Made by a program: the position numbers and the translations under genes. A DNA stretch of 64,000 nucleotides from Thozetella sp. PMI_491. Its lineage: Eukaryota > Ascomycota > Sordariomycetes > Chaetosphaeriales > Chaetosphaeriaceae. The stretch is from positions 318,323 through 382,322 of the forward strand of contig MU270040.1 in assembly GCA_021432635.1 (NCBI GenBank). Reading direction: 5' to 3'. The notes under the pieces are model-generated. The model saw only the letters and a program-made list of their open reading frames with translations. It had not been told where the DNA came from and made no database searches. This document shows, in pieces, positions 45,982 to 56,905 of this stretch (its first letter is position 1; every line of letters begins with the position of its first letter).

Positions 45982-47565
45982 CTTTTCTGGTCTGGTCGGA
46001 CGACTCGAGCAAATATTTCGGCCTAGTCCAGGTGCTGGGATAAAATACCGAAGTAGCCAAGAATACTTTGTAAACGGGTAGTAGACACATAAAATAAAAA
46101 TAAGCAAGCGGGACAAGGCAGGCCGTTTCGCATGTCAAACCAATGGCAGCCCCTGTCGCATGGGCCCTTGCTGGAGGTTCGTAGAGGCCGGGGCAGTCGG
46201 CACATATCCCTCATTGACTTGGACAGCCTCGCAGTCAGCCACTAATGCGATCACAGCGACTACGGCAGATACCAGGTGCGATTTTCCGAAATGCGGACAA
46301 CTTGAAGTCGCCATGATCAGGGACGAAGCTCCTGTCTATCTTCGCCTGTAGCGTCTCTCATAAATAATTACAACCCTTTCGGCTTCTAAGCTAGCTTTCC
46401 TGGCGATCAAGCATTGCATCTTTGCGACATATCTGTGTATGGGTTAGATGGCGAACATTGGCATGGGCGGCCAAATTAGGAAATATAAACGCAGGCTTCG
46501 TCTGGACCCCTATTCTGCTATATATGCGAGACGTGATAAAAAAATGAGGGATGCCTTATAACAGCCGCGTTCTTTGAGCTCTCACTCACCACTACAAGAC
46601 ACTGACTTCTAGCAACTTTGAGTAGAGTAATGTTTAAACAAACAGAGACATTTACGAGTAAAATAATTATCTCGATTTGACATGGACACTATGATTGTCG
46701 CAGGGTTGATTTAATAGAGCCATAGTTATCTGGGGGTGCTCATTATAAACTCGTAAATGGGCGCCGTTCCACTTTTCGTTTGCGAAATTCGCTTCTCGGG
46801 CCGTACAACGCATCGCCTCACCCCTCTGTTACGACTGTGCCTCAGCCCCGCGCCCTCGACTCCACAAGCGCGCAGTCCAAAGGCGGGCAGCTACAGCAGA
46901 ACCTCTAGGTCTCAGCCTTGCGCTATAGGACTAGTGAATTTAGCTGGTAAGAAAAGATAATTTAAGAGTTAGACCATTAGTTAGGTGATTTAACTTGAAA
47001 ATAGGCCTCGTTGTTAGCCATGGCTCTACAGGCGTCTATGTGCTAGTTACAGAAAGCCTCTTGAGGAAAAATACATTTTTCTTGAGGGTAAACTACCAGG
47101 GTAAGGATAGGTAGAGCTTAGTGCGCCACTGCCCATAGACGGGACGAAATCAAAAATTAGTTTGTTTAAGTTCTGAGATATGCAATTCAAACTGGGTGTA
47201 GCTTCTGTAATGTTGCTCGTGAAAAACTTGATTCTCAAGATATACTTCTGTGAGATCCTAAGTATACACACCGACAATTTATTACGTGCGGCAGACGTCT
47301 GCTGAAAGGCTACTATACACATCTACTAGTACATAGCTACAATTGGCTCTGCTCTCCTGAAGCCCCTGAGCAATCCATTTCTATCTTTTGTCTTAACTCT
47401 TCTGCCTTGTGCGCTGCGGATTCCCGTGGTTGGTAGGGTGCAGCTATAGGCTATCCTCTCGTGACTAAGGATGGCTTGCCTGGTCGTCGCGAGCCACTAA
47501 ATCATCTGCGCTTGCGGCACCCGATCCACGAGCAGTCTGGCCGGGTTTCAGAGGAGATGTTTGAA
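45982..47565. other. 1.6-kb region without a recognisable gene
   Basis: It includes the promoter of the arrestin-like gene and the 3' flank of the kinesin gene. Several AT-rich patches; nothing else recognised. Confidence 0.4.
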
Positions 47566-49358
47566 TTACGGGCACATAGAGAGCGTAGGAGGCGGCAGGC
47601 TAGAGGGTGGCATCTTCATCGGTATGACAGTTGAGTTAGGTCGGAGGCAGCTGTCACACTCGGACGTGTGCTGATCGACGTTGGATTTGTAGATCTGGGC
47701 ACCACGAACGAGACAGTCAAAACAGATCCGCGGAACATGGCCAGGTCTCTGGTGAGTCGGTATAGCACGCGGTACTGGTACAGAAGAATTATCGCTCCGC
47801 GTTGTCGTAGAAGCTATCGACGCCGAGAGTTGCACCGGGTTCGAAATTGGACGCCGCCCTAGAGCCCTCCATAGCTTCTCACGTCCAGCCTTTAACTCCT
47901 CTCGCATGTCGTAAGTCGATTTGCACATGGCTTCATATCTCGTCCTCCGTTCCTGCTCGGCCTGAAGCGCTGCCTTCTTAGCTTTTGCTCGTTGAGCATC
48001 TTCCCGCCTGAGTAACTCAAGTTTTCGCTTTCGTTCAGCCTCTTGCAGTTTGCGGTGAATGCCCTGGCGGTCGGTTGCCTCGTGTAAAGTTCCTGAACGT
48101 GAGAAAATGCATTCATTTTTGGGGTCGTTATCTGGCACGTAATCAATCGACACATCCTGTCCTAGTCGTCTTTTGGCTCTATGATGCTCGGATGATTCGG
48201 CTGGCTTCATTGATGAGCCCTCTGTAGAAGATGCTAGGTGCACACGTGGCTGACGCCTTATGCTGCCGGATATTGAGGCTGGCCGAGGAGGCTGCTTGTA
48301 CACGACCTCATTCTCGACCTCTCGGACTTCGATACGCTTCACACGCGAGCTGAAGTTCAGGCTGCTGAGCGTGTCCAGATGGTAACAGCGCATGGGCGCC
48401 AGATTCAGGATCATTATGGTGATTCCGTTGTTCTGACCGAGCGAGAGACTTCGTGTCATCTTGGAATTACGATAAGGTATCCACTTGTCACCCCGCGAAA
48501 TAGCATCGATACATTGGCTTAGCATTAACAGACTCTTGTTGATGGCGACCGACTCGGCCAGTCGCTCCTTTCCGTTATCTATTCTCCGGTTATCCTCGGA
48601 ACCCGCAAGGTCAATCGCAGATGCGGTGCTCTCGCGAACCATGTCGCCAGTGGTTTGTGTGACCTTGACGCGTAGGATAGCATGGCTTCTGCTGCTGTGG
48701 GCATTAAGCTTCGTCGCGGCCGTCACCCGGTTGTTGTTAGCCTCTAGATACAGCTGCTCAAAGTCCTTCAAGTCGCCGCAGGGTCGCTCAGACAGGCCAA
48801 CAACTACTGTCTTGCCATGGTTGTCTCGGAGGAGAAGACCCGAGGGCGTGCGCTTCTCTTGGGGCTTAAGGAGGTCGAAGACTTTGTCGTTATAGATCTC
48901 GTAGTAAGACAGGGAGACGTCGACATTAGTTTCTCCGTCTGAATCCATTATAATCTTCTTGCCCTGGCAGAAGACGTTGCTGAGGAGTCTGGGAATCACC
49001 CCACGCATGGTGTGTGTCTTGCCGGTGCCGGTCGCGCCGTAGGCAAAGATGGTGACGTCGAGGCCTTGGAAGAGAGCCTTCATGTGCGGTGCAACTAGCG
49101 GATTGTCAGCACACAAACCACCGTGTCGCAAGCCCCGAGCAACTTGCCTTCGGCAGAGAAGAGATCTTCCTGCGAGGTGCCTTGCTCGTAGACTCTGTTG
49201 AAGGCAAACGAGAACTCTTCAGACTCGTTCTTCGGGTTCGGGATCTTGACCAAGGTGTATGGCTTCCCTTCTTCAACCCTGTCTGCTGTAACAATGACAT
49301 CCTTGCCCAGCTCCTTCTCGAGGAGGGGACGTATTCTTGCGACGACGCGGACCGACAT
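47566..49358 (-). CDS. kinesin-like motor protein (possibly kinesin-10/Kid-like)
   Basis: Exons 49358-49148 and 49094-47566 give 579 aa. The motor domain is N-terminal (about 1-330): SVRVVARIRPLLEKE, P-loop GATGTGKTHTM near residue 90, switch I NAHSSRSHAI near 207, switch II DLAGSED near 230, and LNFSSRVKRIEV at the neck. A coiled coil follows (RKLQEAERKRKLELLRREDAQRAKAKKAAL). The C-terminus has paired cysteines (CFDC and CDSC with an intervening His), a possible zinc site. The 53-nt intron starts with GCAAGT (GC-AG); no GT donor keeps the frame. It is a microtubule plus-end motor, likely mitotic or chromosome-associated by resemblance to short kinesin-10 proteins; I see no helix-hairpin-helix to confirm this. 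Confidence 0.87.
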
Positions 49359-50713
49359 TTTTCGTTCCTTGTTTTTAGTTTACTTCAATTAAGCATTGGA
49401 AAAACGAGGAAAACGAGGCAAGAGAGAAAGAACTCAATGAAAAGGACGCCCGTGAAAGGAAAACAACGCGCAAATGAGAGCAACGTTGAGTGAAATCTTC
49501 CTACCTGATTCTCATAACAGAGACAACCAACTTCAGAGAGTGGGACGATCGTTTTGGGGGCTCGGTGACACGGTGTGTTGCGAACGAGGAGCTGAGAATT
49601 CAGGGCAAAGCGTGTTTTGGCCATAGCTTCTTCGCCCGCCGCCGAGTACCCGCCACCAACGCTCTGTGGACGCAGAGCCTCACGTCGAAAAAAAAAATCC
49701 GGTGATCTGTGCTCCCAGCACTCCGGTATGGGCAGGGCTTGTGGTGTGATAATGCTTGTTGAACAAGGGTTCAGCCGCCTCCTGCCTGCCAGAGGCCTTG
49801 TCGTGGCTGCCCAATTGCGTGCACGGCGTTACGCCAGGTTCTGCAGGATCCCGGAAAGTATTGCATCCAAATGATTCCATAATCCTATTTGGGATGTAAG
49901 GCAACGAGCTTGGAATTGCATAGCAAAGAGGCGTGCTGTGGTTAATTAACTACACGAGTTTTGATCCACTCGGCTAGCGGGGAATCTAATATAACGCACC
50001 ACGCACTCTGAAGGAGGCAATGTTGGAGGCGCTGATGCCGCAAAAATAGCTCACGGCACAGGGTCCTGCTATACGAGGTAATTTATATTCAAAAAGCCTT
50101 AAAAGTTAAGCTATACACATAGAAAAAATAATAATAAAAATAGTCAATCTATATAGCAAATACTATACCTAATATCTAAAGCATAGTAAAAATCTAGCAA
50201 AACAATACTGAGTGAATCTCGACGCAGCATCTATCACTAAGAAAGCGTGGTATGCTCATAATAACTGTGAAAGCCGCCTGTCGATATATACCGAGTATAA
50301 TATGAGAAGGCTTGACAGTGGGATTCGCAGAGTTTTGTATAATGAACGAGAGAAGAAGCTACTGACGTCCAAACTCAAACTACAAGATTTGCTTAATCTG
50401 GACACCTTCGACCGCACCCCGTTTTACCACAGCAGGAACCTCTGGAGGTCCCCTAAATCACCACCCCTATAGCTACCTAGCTAGTTGGATGAATAGCTCT
50501 TGTAGGCTACAAATAGGATGAGCTTTTCTCCTTTGTGTGACAATAAAGGAGTGTACACTTTCAGCTATTCTATGTTGAATAGAGCTGTAAACCATCGGAA
50601 CTGCCAGCAAGCTCGCTAATTGTCTATCTCAGACTAGTTAATGCTTATTTTAAAATCTCGATGTAAACTGAACGTGGCGTGGTGAAAGGGCGATAGTAGC
50701 ATACCTTGGATGA
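49359..50713. other. intergenic, AT-rich core
   Basis: The kinesin promoter lies at the left end. 50080-50220 is strongly A/T and TA-rich, suggestive of old repeat decay. An 86-codon ORF at 50212-50472 has no recognisable domain and is left out. Confidence 0.4.
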
Positions 50714-50887
50714 TTAATGCTGGCATGTGCAACCTCCCGTGATGCAGGAGTCGACCCCCCCGGTGATACAGACAGTACCGCTACAGCAATCGGCATTGGT
50801 GTTACAAGCTCCGCCAACGCCGTTGCACGCGGTGGCAACCGAGGCAAGAATCATGACGAGCACGGTGTTGAGGCTGATGGGACGCAT
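50714..50887 (-). CDS. small secreted eight-cysteine (knottin-like) peptide, 57 aa
   Basis: Intronless ORF with ATG at 50887-50885 and TAA at 50716-50714. Residues 1-20 form a signal peptide (hydrophobic TVLVMILASVATA, small residues at -1/-3). The predicted mature part is 37 residues, with cysteines at 21, 28, 34, 35, 40, 48, 53 and 55: C-x6-C-x5-CC-x4-C-x7-C-x4-C-x-C. The C..C..CC..C..C core matches the inhibitor-cystine-knot spacing; the last pair would add a fourth disulfide. A TATATAAG box lies about 132 nt upstream. No protease site or propeptide is evident. Candidates by size and pattern are a secreted effector or antimicrobial/defence peptide; this is inferred from pattern only. The neighbourhood is accessory (AT-rich, HET relic). 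Confidence 0.72.
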   Translation of the reverse strand: MRPISLNTVLVMILASVATACNGVGGACNTNADCCSGTVCITGGVDSCITGGCTCQH

Positions 50888-52495
50888 ATTGACAGGATGT
50901 CTAGTTTGGCCTTTGAAAAGATTTTAATTCTCGGGGAAGAGTCGGGCGTGCAGATTTGTCGAGGGCCGGGTCTGAGAATCAAGCAATATCGCCCCATTTG
51001 CGGACAGAGAGACGGCTTCTTATATAATTCGAGTCGATCGCTTAGGAGGTGATACGGACTTGTGATGGGGACTTGTGGGTTCAAATTTGATTACTGGCCG
51101 ATCTATCTGACATGAGAATAGCTCCTTCCATACGTCAGTATTATACATCATAATATGCTCGAACCAATACTATTCATGGAGATGTCACACCAGGACACGA
51201 CGTTGCTAGACTTCCCAGAATATCATGAGTGACATAACAGCTTAGTAAAGACAATTTGGCATACGTTTGGGTAAGATTCCGGAAGTTTAGAGCCTCCTCG
51301 GCATCTCGATAGCCGAAACAGCACAAAGCCGCTGACAACATAGCGAAGATTTTGACAATATGACAAAGTGCAGGAACCAAAGGGGCCGAAGGTGTAGGTA
51401 GTAATATACAAGAGCCAATTGAAGCGAAAGAGCACACCCACCGTTACCCCATGAAACAGACTGAATAAGCATAAAGGGAGGACAAGTCCGAGATTGATCA
51501 GATTTAAAAATATCCATCGAGCCCGATTTTACTTGCTAGCCACAAATAGGAGACCAGAATCGTAAACTTCTACCGCTTACCGATCTTACGGATTATAAGA
51601 AAGCCATAGGCTCGGTAGTTGGATGCCTCCACGTAAAAGCGTGGCTACCATGGTAAGGAATCTGAGTTCCAAATGAACCAACAGGTTTCTCATCCCTGAG
51701 CCAATTTTTGACCCGAGAAAACGGGGGCTGGCGATTTCGGTTCTCAAGAGCCTCTCGACGTACGACACAACCCGAAAACTTATTTCAAGGGTCACGATAG
51801 CACAGCACAATGGGATCCGCACCACCTGATATGCTTTGGTGGATAGACTCTCTGGAACTACCTGAATCTCCCTTTCTTTTTTGAACTGACCCAACCTACA
51901 AGTATAAGAGATCGCCCGTCATGTGTGTGAGAATGGTGAAGTATGGCGAGGTCTTCAGGTAGTGTTTCCAGACGGCTTTGCTACACACACCAAGACCCAA
52001 GTGGTATACTTCGACTCAGAATATCGACTTCCTCGGATGGACTATGCAGTCGATGTCTTGGCATCGAGGATAGTAGCAAACCACTGCTGCTATGACCATA
52101 CCACTGTTGAGAAGCTCATGGCCCCTACTCTGAGTGGTTACATTGTCTCCGCCCGGCCATTCACATTTCGTTGTTGTCATGCTCAGGGACATTAACATCG
52201 AGATTAAACGTGTAACAACCGAGGCTTAAGGTGAAATGTACTTGGGCTATTTATCAGATATTCCTAGTTAGCGGATAACTATGTAAAGCTATGTCAAGAA
52301 TATTATCCAATTCATCGCCCTATTAAAGGTAACCTGATTCAAAGTTAACCTACTCTCTTGAGAAGCATATCTCAATAGTTTAATCTAACCAGGCAATTAT
52401 ACCAACCGCCCCGTTGTCTTCTCCAACTCTTGGATTTTCAGTCCACGGCAAATCATATACAGTAGAGTTAGGTAGGTACTGTTTCGATAGCTGAG
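50888..52495. other. 1.6-kb accessory region without a supported gene
   Basis: It contains the promoter of the small secreted peptide. Minus-strand ORFs at 51174-51517 and 51586-51894 and a plus-strand ORF at 51923-52195 have hydrophobic or basic stretches but no recognisable domain; they could be relics. Confidence 0.35.
51019..51026 (-). promoter_or_regulatory. TATA box of the small secreted peptide gene
   Basis: TATATAAG on the minus strand, 132 nt upstream of the ATG at 50887. Position and sequence fit a core promoter TATA element with a 5' UTR of about 100 nt. Confidence 0.5.
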
Positions 52496-52729
52496 TCAGT
52501 ACTCGCATCTCCGACAGCCTGTAAGGACCCAAAATAACCAGGCAACGCCAAGGATCGAGCTTTCACGCTCCCAGATTCCGGCGAAGTAACGACCCGGGTT
52601 GTACGCACAACCCATCAGGTCAGCAATGCCGGAAAGTGCCGGTAGCGCATCACGGGGATATGTCAAGTTAAGGGCGGCATAATCGGAGAGAATTTGGCCC
52701 GTGCTGGCGTACCAAGCACAACTAATGGC
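52496..52729 (-). pseudogene. HET (heterokaryon incompatibility) protein fragment
   Basis: An open segment of 77 codons lacks a plausible start and ends in TGA. It contains SDYAALNLTYPRDALPALSGIAD and RYFAGIWERESSILGVAW, which correspond to the conserved (Y)S.R.LTYP.DKLPAISGIA...Y.AGLW.....LLW block following the HET domain in fungal HET proteins. A TAA precedes it in frame and I find no N-terminal HET core in the flanks, so this looks like a relic of a larger gene. Intact members mediate vegetative incompatibility. Confidence 0.6.
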
Positions 52730-52895
52730 TTATATCGCACCTTTATGGCATGAGCAATACTGAAAACATCCAACTACAATACCTAATCCTTCCGAGTTTT
52801 CTGGACGGCATGCGATAGCTGGCTAAGGTAACGACTGACTAACTCTAACGCCCGTTCCAGACCGGCTATGTCGTAATTCCCAGGATTAAATTCCG

Positions 52896-53277
52896 ATGAT
52901 CGACGAAACTACGTATATTGCCTTTAACTTTACCCACAACCCATCCCCCGACGACGATGTTATCGAGTACGATGTGGGAGGGTTTGACGTAGGCGCACAG
53001 TACCGCTACAACTTCACCGATCCTCAGAACCGATGGGCCGCACATGAACCCAGAGCCTATTATGGCCCTCCGATTATTAATCCGTATGATGCAGATAACT
53101 TTCCGCTATACCTCAATATCGAGACTGGTCGCGGCCGCAGAGACGCCACTTCCTTACGCCTTGCCGGACGTTGACCCAGCTCTATTTGTGACGTCTGTAT
53201 ATCCAGCTTTCGTAGCGAGCCTAGGCGCAGCGCAGATGATTCGCAACCTGGTTGTTCAGAAAGAAACTAGACGCTAG
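52896..53277 (+). pseudogene. unrecognised coding-like segment, frame-shifted
   Basis: The first frame from ATG 52896 runs to 53174 with good codon use up to about 53130 (IDETTYIAFNFTHN...PLYLNIETG). The continuation with coding character is in another frame (VAAAETPLPYALPDVDPALFV..., stop at 53277). No intron of normal size joins them, so a one-base indel or decay is likely. I do not recognise the family. Confidence 0.3.
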
Positions 53278-53764
53278 TTTGGGATAGGCAGAAGTATTGG
53301 TGAAAGTGCAAGTCAATATATAGCTTCCTAGACTAGCACACGAGTAGTTGAAGAGGGCAAATACTTGTTTAGTGCGTGTAGTTTATGAATATGAAGGCCA
53401 TATGATCTTGAATGCACAGCTGTCATGTTTGAGATATATGTCCTTAGATACACCACCCTCGAGCTAACAGAAATGATTCAAACATCTCTAGCGCTCCACA
53501 GAGTCACAGGGTCGCACAGTCGTGTCAGTGGTAGCTGTATCCTTCATTGCATGGCCCTTGAGAATCATTTCATTAAAAGTACATTCCATGCCCTTTTTGC
53601 CTGTTTGTGACGCCTCCCAGAATAAGTGGTACCAATGAAACCTTCCGATTTCCCTTCCCACGACATACAAGGTATAACCCCTAGGAAACGACGGTCTTCC
53701 AGGATATCGTCTGTCTGCCCGGCAGGCAATGCGCTCGTAACCGGAGCCGAGAATTTAGTAGAAT
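53278..53764. other. intergenic
   Basis: Nothing recognised. Confidence 0.4.
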
Positions 53765-54037
53765 TTAGTAGTTGGTTCGCCACTGTCCAGCATCCTTGAC
53801 ACTCTTGGCAACGTGGTTGGCGCCGCCCTCGATGCCGGTGGTGACGTTGGCGAGGCCGTCGCCGACCGGACGGCCGAAGCCTCCTGTGGCTCCATTGACG
53901 GTCTCTCCGAGGCCGCGGCCGGCTGCTCCAACGATGCCGCCGACGGTGTTCGTCAGCCCTCCCACGGTGTTACCGAGGGTGGATGTGACAGTCTTGGCTG
54001 CGCCAGTGACGCCTGTGTTTTGGTCCTTGCCGTTCAT
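53765..54037 (-). CDS. small Gly/Thr-rich LEA-like conserved fungal protein, 90 aa
   Basis: Single exon. The protein starts MNGKDQNTGVTGAAK and contains repeated GNTVGGLTNTVGGIVGAAG and GLGETVNGATGGFGRPVGDG segments, ending KSVKDAGQWRTNY. This amphipathic, glycine-rich repeat architecture belongs to a small protein family common in Pezizomycotina, without an assigned function, that resembles desiccation/LEA-type proteins. No signal peptide or membrane segment is seen. The ATG is preceded by a pyrimidine-rich leader. Confidence 0.72.
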   Translation of the reverse strand: MNGKDQNTGVTGAAKTVTSTLGNTVGGLTNTVGGIVGAAGRGLGETVNGATGGFGRPVGDGLANVTTGIEGGANHVAKSVKDAGQWRTNY

Positions 54038-54788
54038 TGTAGTGGTGATATTATTAAGGTCTCGTGGTGAGGTCTAAGAAAGGATTTTGAGAGTTTGGAA
54101 TTAGTGTAGCTTGTGCTGGAGATATCGCTTGTAGGCTTGCTTAATCACTAGTAAGAAGATTCTCGGCTGCGCGAAGCTTCTTAGCGTTCTAGTTATACTT
54201 CGGTGCAGATGATCGGCGTCAAGGGTCCCCAACAGCTGTGCTGACGCCGATAACTCGCTTGGGGTTGTGGCCCCGCCATCGACGTCATTTAGGCGAGCAT
54301 CTGCCCGCCCGCTAGCGAATGCCAGCGCTCCGTAGCTGGGTGGGTGCGGCATGGTGACGTCGGCCGCCAAGTCTGAAGGACATCATTCGTTTCTTCTAGA
54401 GGCAACCGAGAGCAAGCCTGAAGGCTACGACATGCTGGATCGAAAAGAGGGTTAGTAAACCTAGGGAGCATGTGAGTATGAAAGTTTCGACATTGCGCCT
54501 CAATTGGCAGCTCGCAGATAGAGGCTGCAAAAGTCGGATCCGACAAGATGTCCCTAAAGCAATCTCTCGAGGATCTCCTGCTTCTTAAGGTACAGCTGTC
54601 TCGCTCAACTTGAACGTTAACTCTCGGGGACTTGTCCTTCACGGGTGTATCATAACTACTCATATCTCTCAAGTTTATTCCTTCCTGGCCTCTCTACCCG
54701 TTCCTCAGTGCCATACAAGCAGGGAAAACAGTTGTGGTCAACGACCCCCTAGTCCCATACGCCCTGACCTTGTTTTGACTTCGTTGGT
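54038..54788. other. region with weak ORFs only
   Basis: It holds the promoter of the small Gly-rich gene. A minus-strand ORF at 54289-54672 has no recognisable domain and is left out. Confidence 0.35.
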
Positions 54789-55325
54789 TCAAAGATCTTC
54801 AGTGGCAATCAGATCATCCCCGTGAAACGCAAAGCATATCTTAGGCTCCGAATTCGTGGGAGCAGTGGAAGCAGCGACCCGGATCCTGGCGCCGTTCGCT
54901 CGACGGAGGAAGTCTCCAACTGGGCCATCGGGCATGGCCTTTGGCCTGCTTCCATGGGCTATGACGGGAGCAGACCCGCAGACGCCATCGGTATAGGCAG
55001 CACCGTTGTTGGTCACAGCTGAAGAGGGTTCCTCGGCGTCGGGCGTCGACGGCTTGTCCCGGATTTCCATGGAGGGAGGTTCCACGAGGCTCGCACCCTG
55101 TTCACACATCTTCGCTTTACCAGTGTCACGGGACAGATCGGAAAGCGCTGACATGTTCATACCGGGTAACACGGGCAGGCGGCCACTGGCACGCAGGATC
55201 AGACGTCCGGCCGATACGGACTGAAGATTGGCGATCAAATTTTGCGCGTGCGCTTCGGAGATTATTCCACGCGGGACGAGATTCGCGATGTCCTGTTGAA
55301 GTGCGGTCAGGATGAGTACTGACAA
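54789..55325 (-). CDS. unrecognised ORF, probably the 3' exon of a gene
   Basis: The 178-codon frame has consistent fungal codon use (C/G at third positions) but opens at a TTG. An in-frame TAG and candidate acceptors (CGTAG, CCACCAG) lie just upstream, so the true start is probably in an earlier exon beyond 55325 that I could not fix. It begins with a helix (ALQQDIANLVPRGIISEAHAQNLIANLQ), followed by a disordered Ser/Pro/Ala-rich part and a C-terminal KICFAFHGDDLIA. No family is recognised. Confidence 0.4.
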   Translation of the reverse strand: MSVLILTALQQDIANLVPRGIISEAHAQNLIANLQSVSAGRLILRASGRLPVLPGMNMSALSDLSRDTGKAKMCEQGASLVEPPSMEIRDKPSTPDAEEPSSAVTNNGAAYTDGVCGSAPVIAHGSRPKAMPDGPVGDFLRRANGARIRVAASTAPTNSEPKICFAFHGDDLIATEDL

Positions 55326-55632
55326 GCACTGGTGGTTGACCTACGATGCAGACACGGGAAACAAGCACTTGGTCGTGAATGATCGCGATCGATTCACCGT
55401 GTCCAATCTCCATGACTCCTTCAGGCGCCATGTTTTCATGCTAATGGCTATTTCGATGCGTGAACTCCTTCTAGAGATCCGTCAGCCAGTCACTTGGGAT
55501 GCATGTGACCGCGAGGGCCAGGTAGAGTTGTTTGCTCGGAGCAAGCGGCGTTCCTGGTTTCTGGGGCCACGCATGTCAGTTTTGGGTTACAAGGATGGTC
55601 AAATATACAATCGGCACCTACTTTGGCGTTGA
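55312..55632 (+). CDS. unrecognised small ORF
   Basis: 106 codons from an ATG (MSTDKHWWLTYDADTG...). The peptide is Trp/Arg/His-rich with no signal peptide or domain. It overlaps the probable upstream exon region of the minus-strand gene at 54789-55325, so at most one is likely real; the minus-strand reading has the better codon pattern. Confidence 0.15.
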   Translation: MSTDKHWWLTYDADTGNKHLVVNDRDRFTVSNLHDSFRRHVFMLMAISMRELLLEIRQPVTWDACDREGQVELFARSKRRSWFLGPRMSVLGYKDGQIYNRHLLWR

Positions 55633-56395
55633 AGTTATTGGATACACGAAATCCTACCACCAAGAGTTGCCCTAGCTGTGTGTTGGAGAGTGGGAAAAAG
55701 CAGCAGGTAGAGCGCCGGTAATAGGGTTCGATGTAGGCTGTCCTCCCGAGATCTCGGGATCAGCAAATCCGATGAAAAACCATCCGATGGAAGCTTTTCA
55801 TGAAGGAAAGATATCCGGGGTACCATTCATGAGCCGCTAAAGGAGAAATGCTGTCGTGGTCAGATACACAGTACGCAGGTGAGTTGCGAGAGGCACTGGC
55901 CAGTCGGGAGATTCTAAGGCGAGGTAGCATAACCAATGAAGAGGTGCTGGGGGCAGTTCATGAGGCTAATTAATTCAAAATTTAACATGTGCGCGTGTGG
56001 TGAGGAGCAAATGAATTTCGTGGTATGCAAAATGGTCGCTCTTGCCTTTTAAAAACCCCTCAACGCGGCCTTCCTCGCCCTTCCCTAGTCCACGACATGG
56101 CTGGTTACAGCGCGTCCCAGGGCTGGCACACACCAATCAACTAGCGGTGCGTCCAGCGCTTTGCCCCTCCGAGACACCTCGCTCGACCCATGCCCTTTCT
56201 ATTCAGGAAACGGAGCTGCCAGTGAGGTGAGTCCGCCAGATTCCACTGCTCATCGACACAAAAACATCAAAGTCACGGGCAATTTCCAAGTCAAATGAAA
56301 GAAAGGTCTCTGTTAGTACTCCTAACTAGCATCTTACCCTATCTCCAGTCCCATTGAGGTCACCTTGAAGGCAACGGCTGTTGTAAATATTGAGC
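55633..56395. other. intergenic
   Basis: Nothing recognised. Confidence 0.4.
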
Positions 56396-56905
56396 CTACT
56401 TATGACTCCCCCGATCATCCAACTCGCTCAGTCGCGGGAGTCTATGCTCTGGGAGAGTCTTCCCAGGCACTGCCGACCGAATCGGGCAAGCGTTGTTGAG
56501 CAAGTTAACAGGCTCTTCGCTGTGTGAGACGGACTGACGCTCTGTGTGGGGTGAAGGACCCGACAGGCCGCCATTCCCCAAGATCTCGCCGCCCGGTATA
56601 GCGGCGCGGCCGTTGTTGCTGGGCGGCGGGTACATGGCGTAGCTCGTGATGTACCGCTTTGGGACACCATCAAAAACCACATCATGGCTTGTGTTCACTC
56701 TTTGGTATCCGATGTCGGGCATACCGGAGTTCAGATGCGAGTTCTGCAAGCTGCCATCTGGTGGCGTATGAAGCCCCAGAGACCAGCTCACTTCGACCTG
56801 AGCCTCGTGAGAAAAATATTCATCGTAACCGGAGTCTCCACGCTCCTTCCAACGTCGATCTCGTTTGCGTCGTCTCGCGTCTTGGTCGTGTTGACTGCTC
56901 ATCAT
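56396..56905 (-). CDS. unrecognised hydrophilic protein or C-terminal exon
   Basis: From the ATG at 56905 the frame encodes about 169 residues: a basic start (RRRKRDRRWKERGDSGYDEYF), then a low-complexity Gly/Pro/Ser-rich sequence ending LSELDDRGSHK. The frame extends upstream to a possible GTAG acceptor near 56944, so this may be the cytosolic tail of a larger protein whose earlier exons I could not place. No domain recognised. Confidence 0.35.
   Translation of the reverse strand: MMSSQHDQDARRRKRDRRWKERGDSGYDEYFSHEAQVEVSWSLGLHTPPDGSLQNSHLNSGMPDIGYQRVNTSHDVVFDGVPKRYITSYAMYPPPSNNGRAAIPGGEILGNGGLSGPSPHTERQSVSHSEEPVNLLNNACPIRSAVPGKTLPEHRLPRLSELDDRGSHK

Noticed and set aside
55312-55632. Head-to-head gene pair at 55.3 kb
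   Set aside because: The two ORFs overlap, and the minus-strand one probably extends upstream through this region, so both are unlikely to be real.
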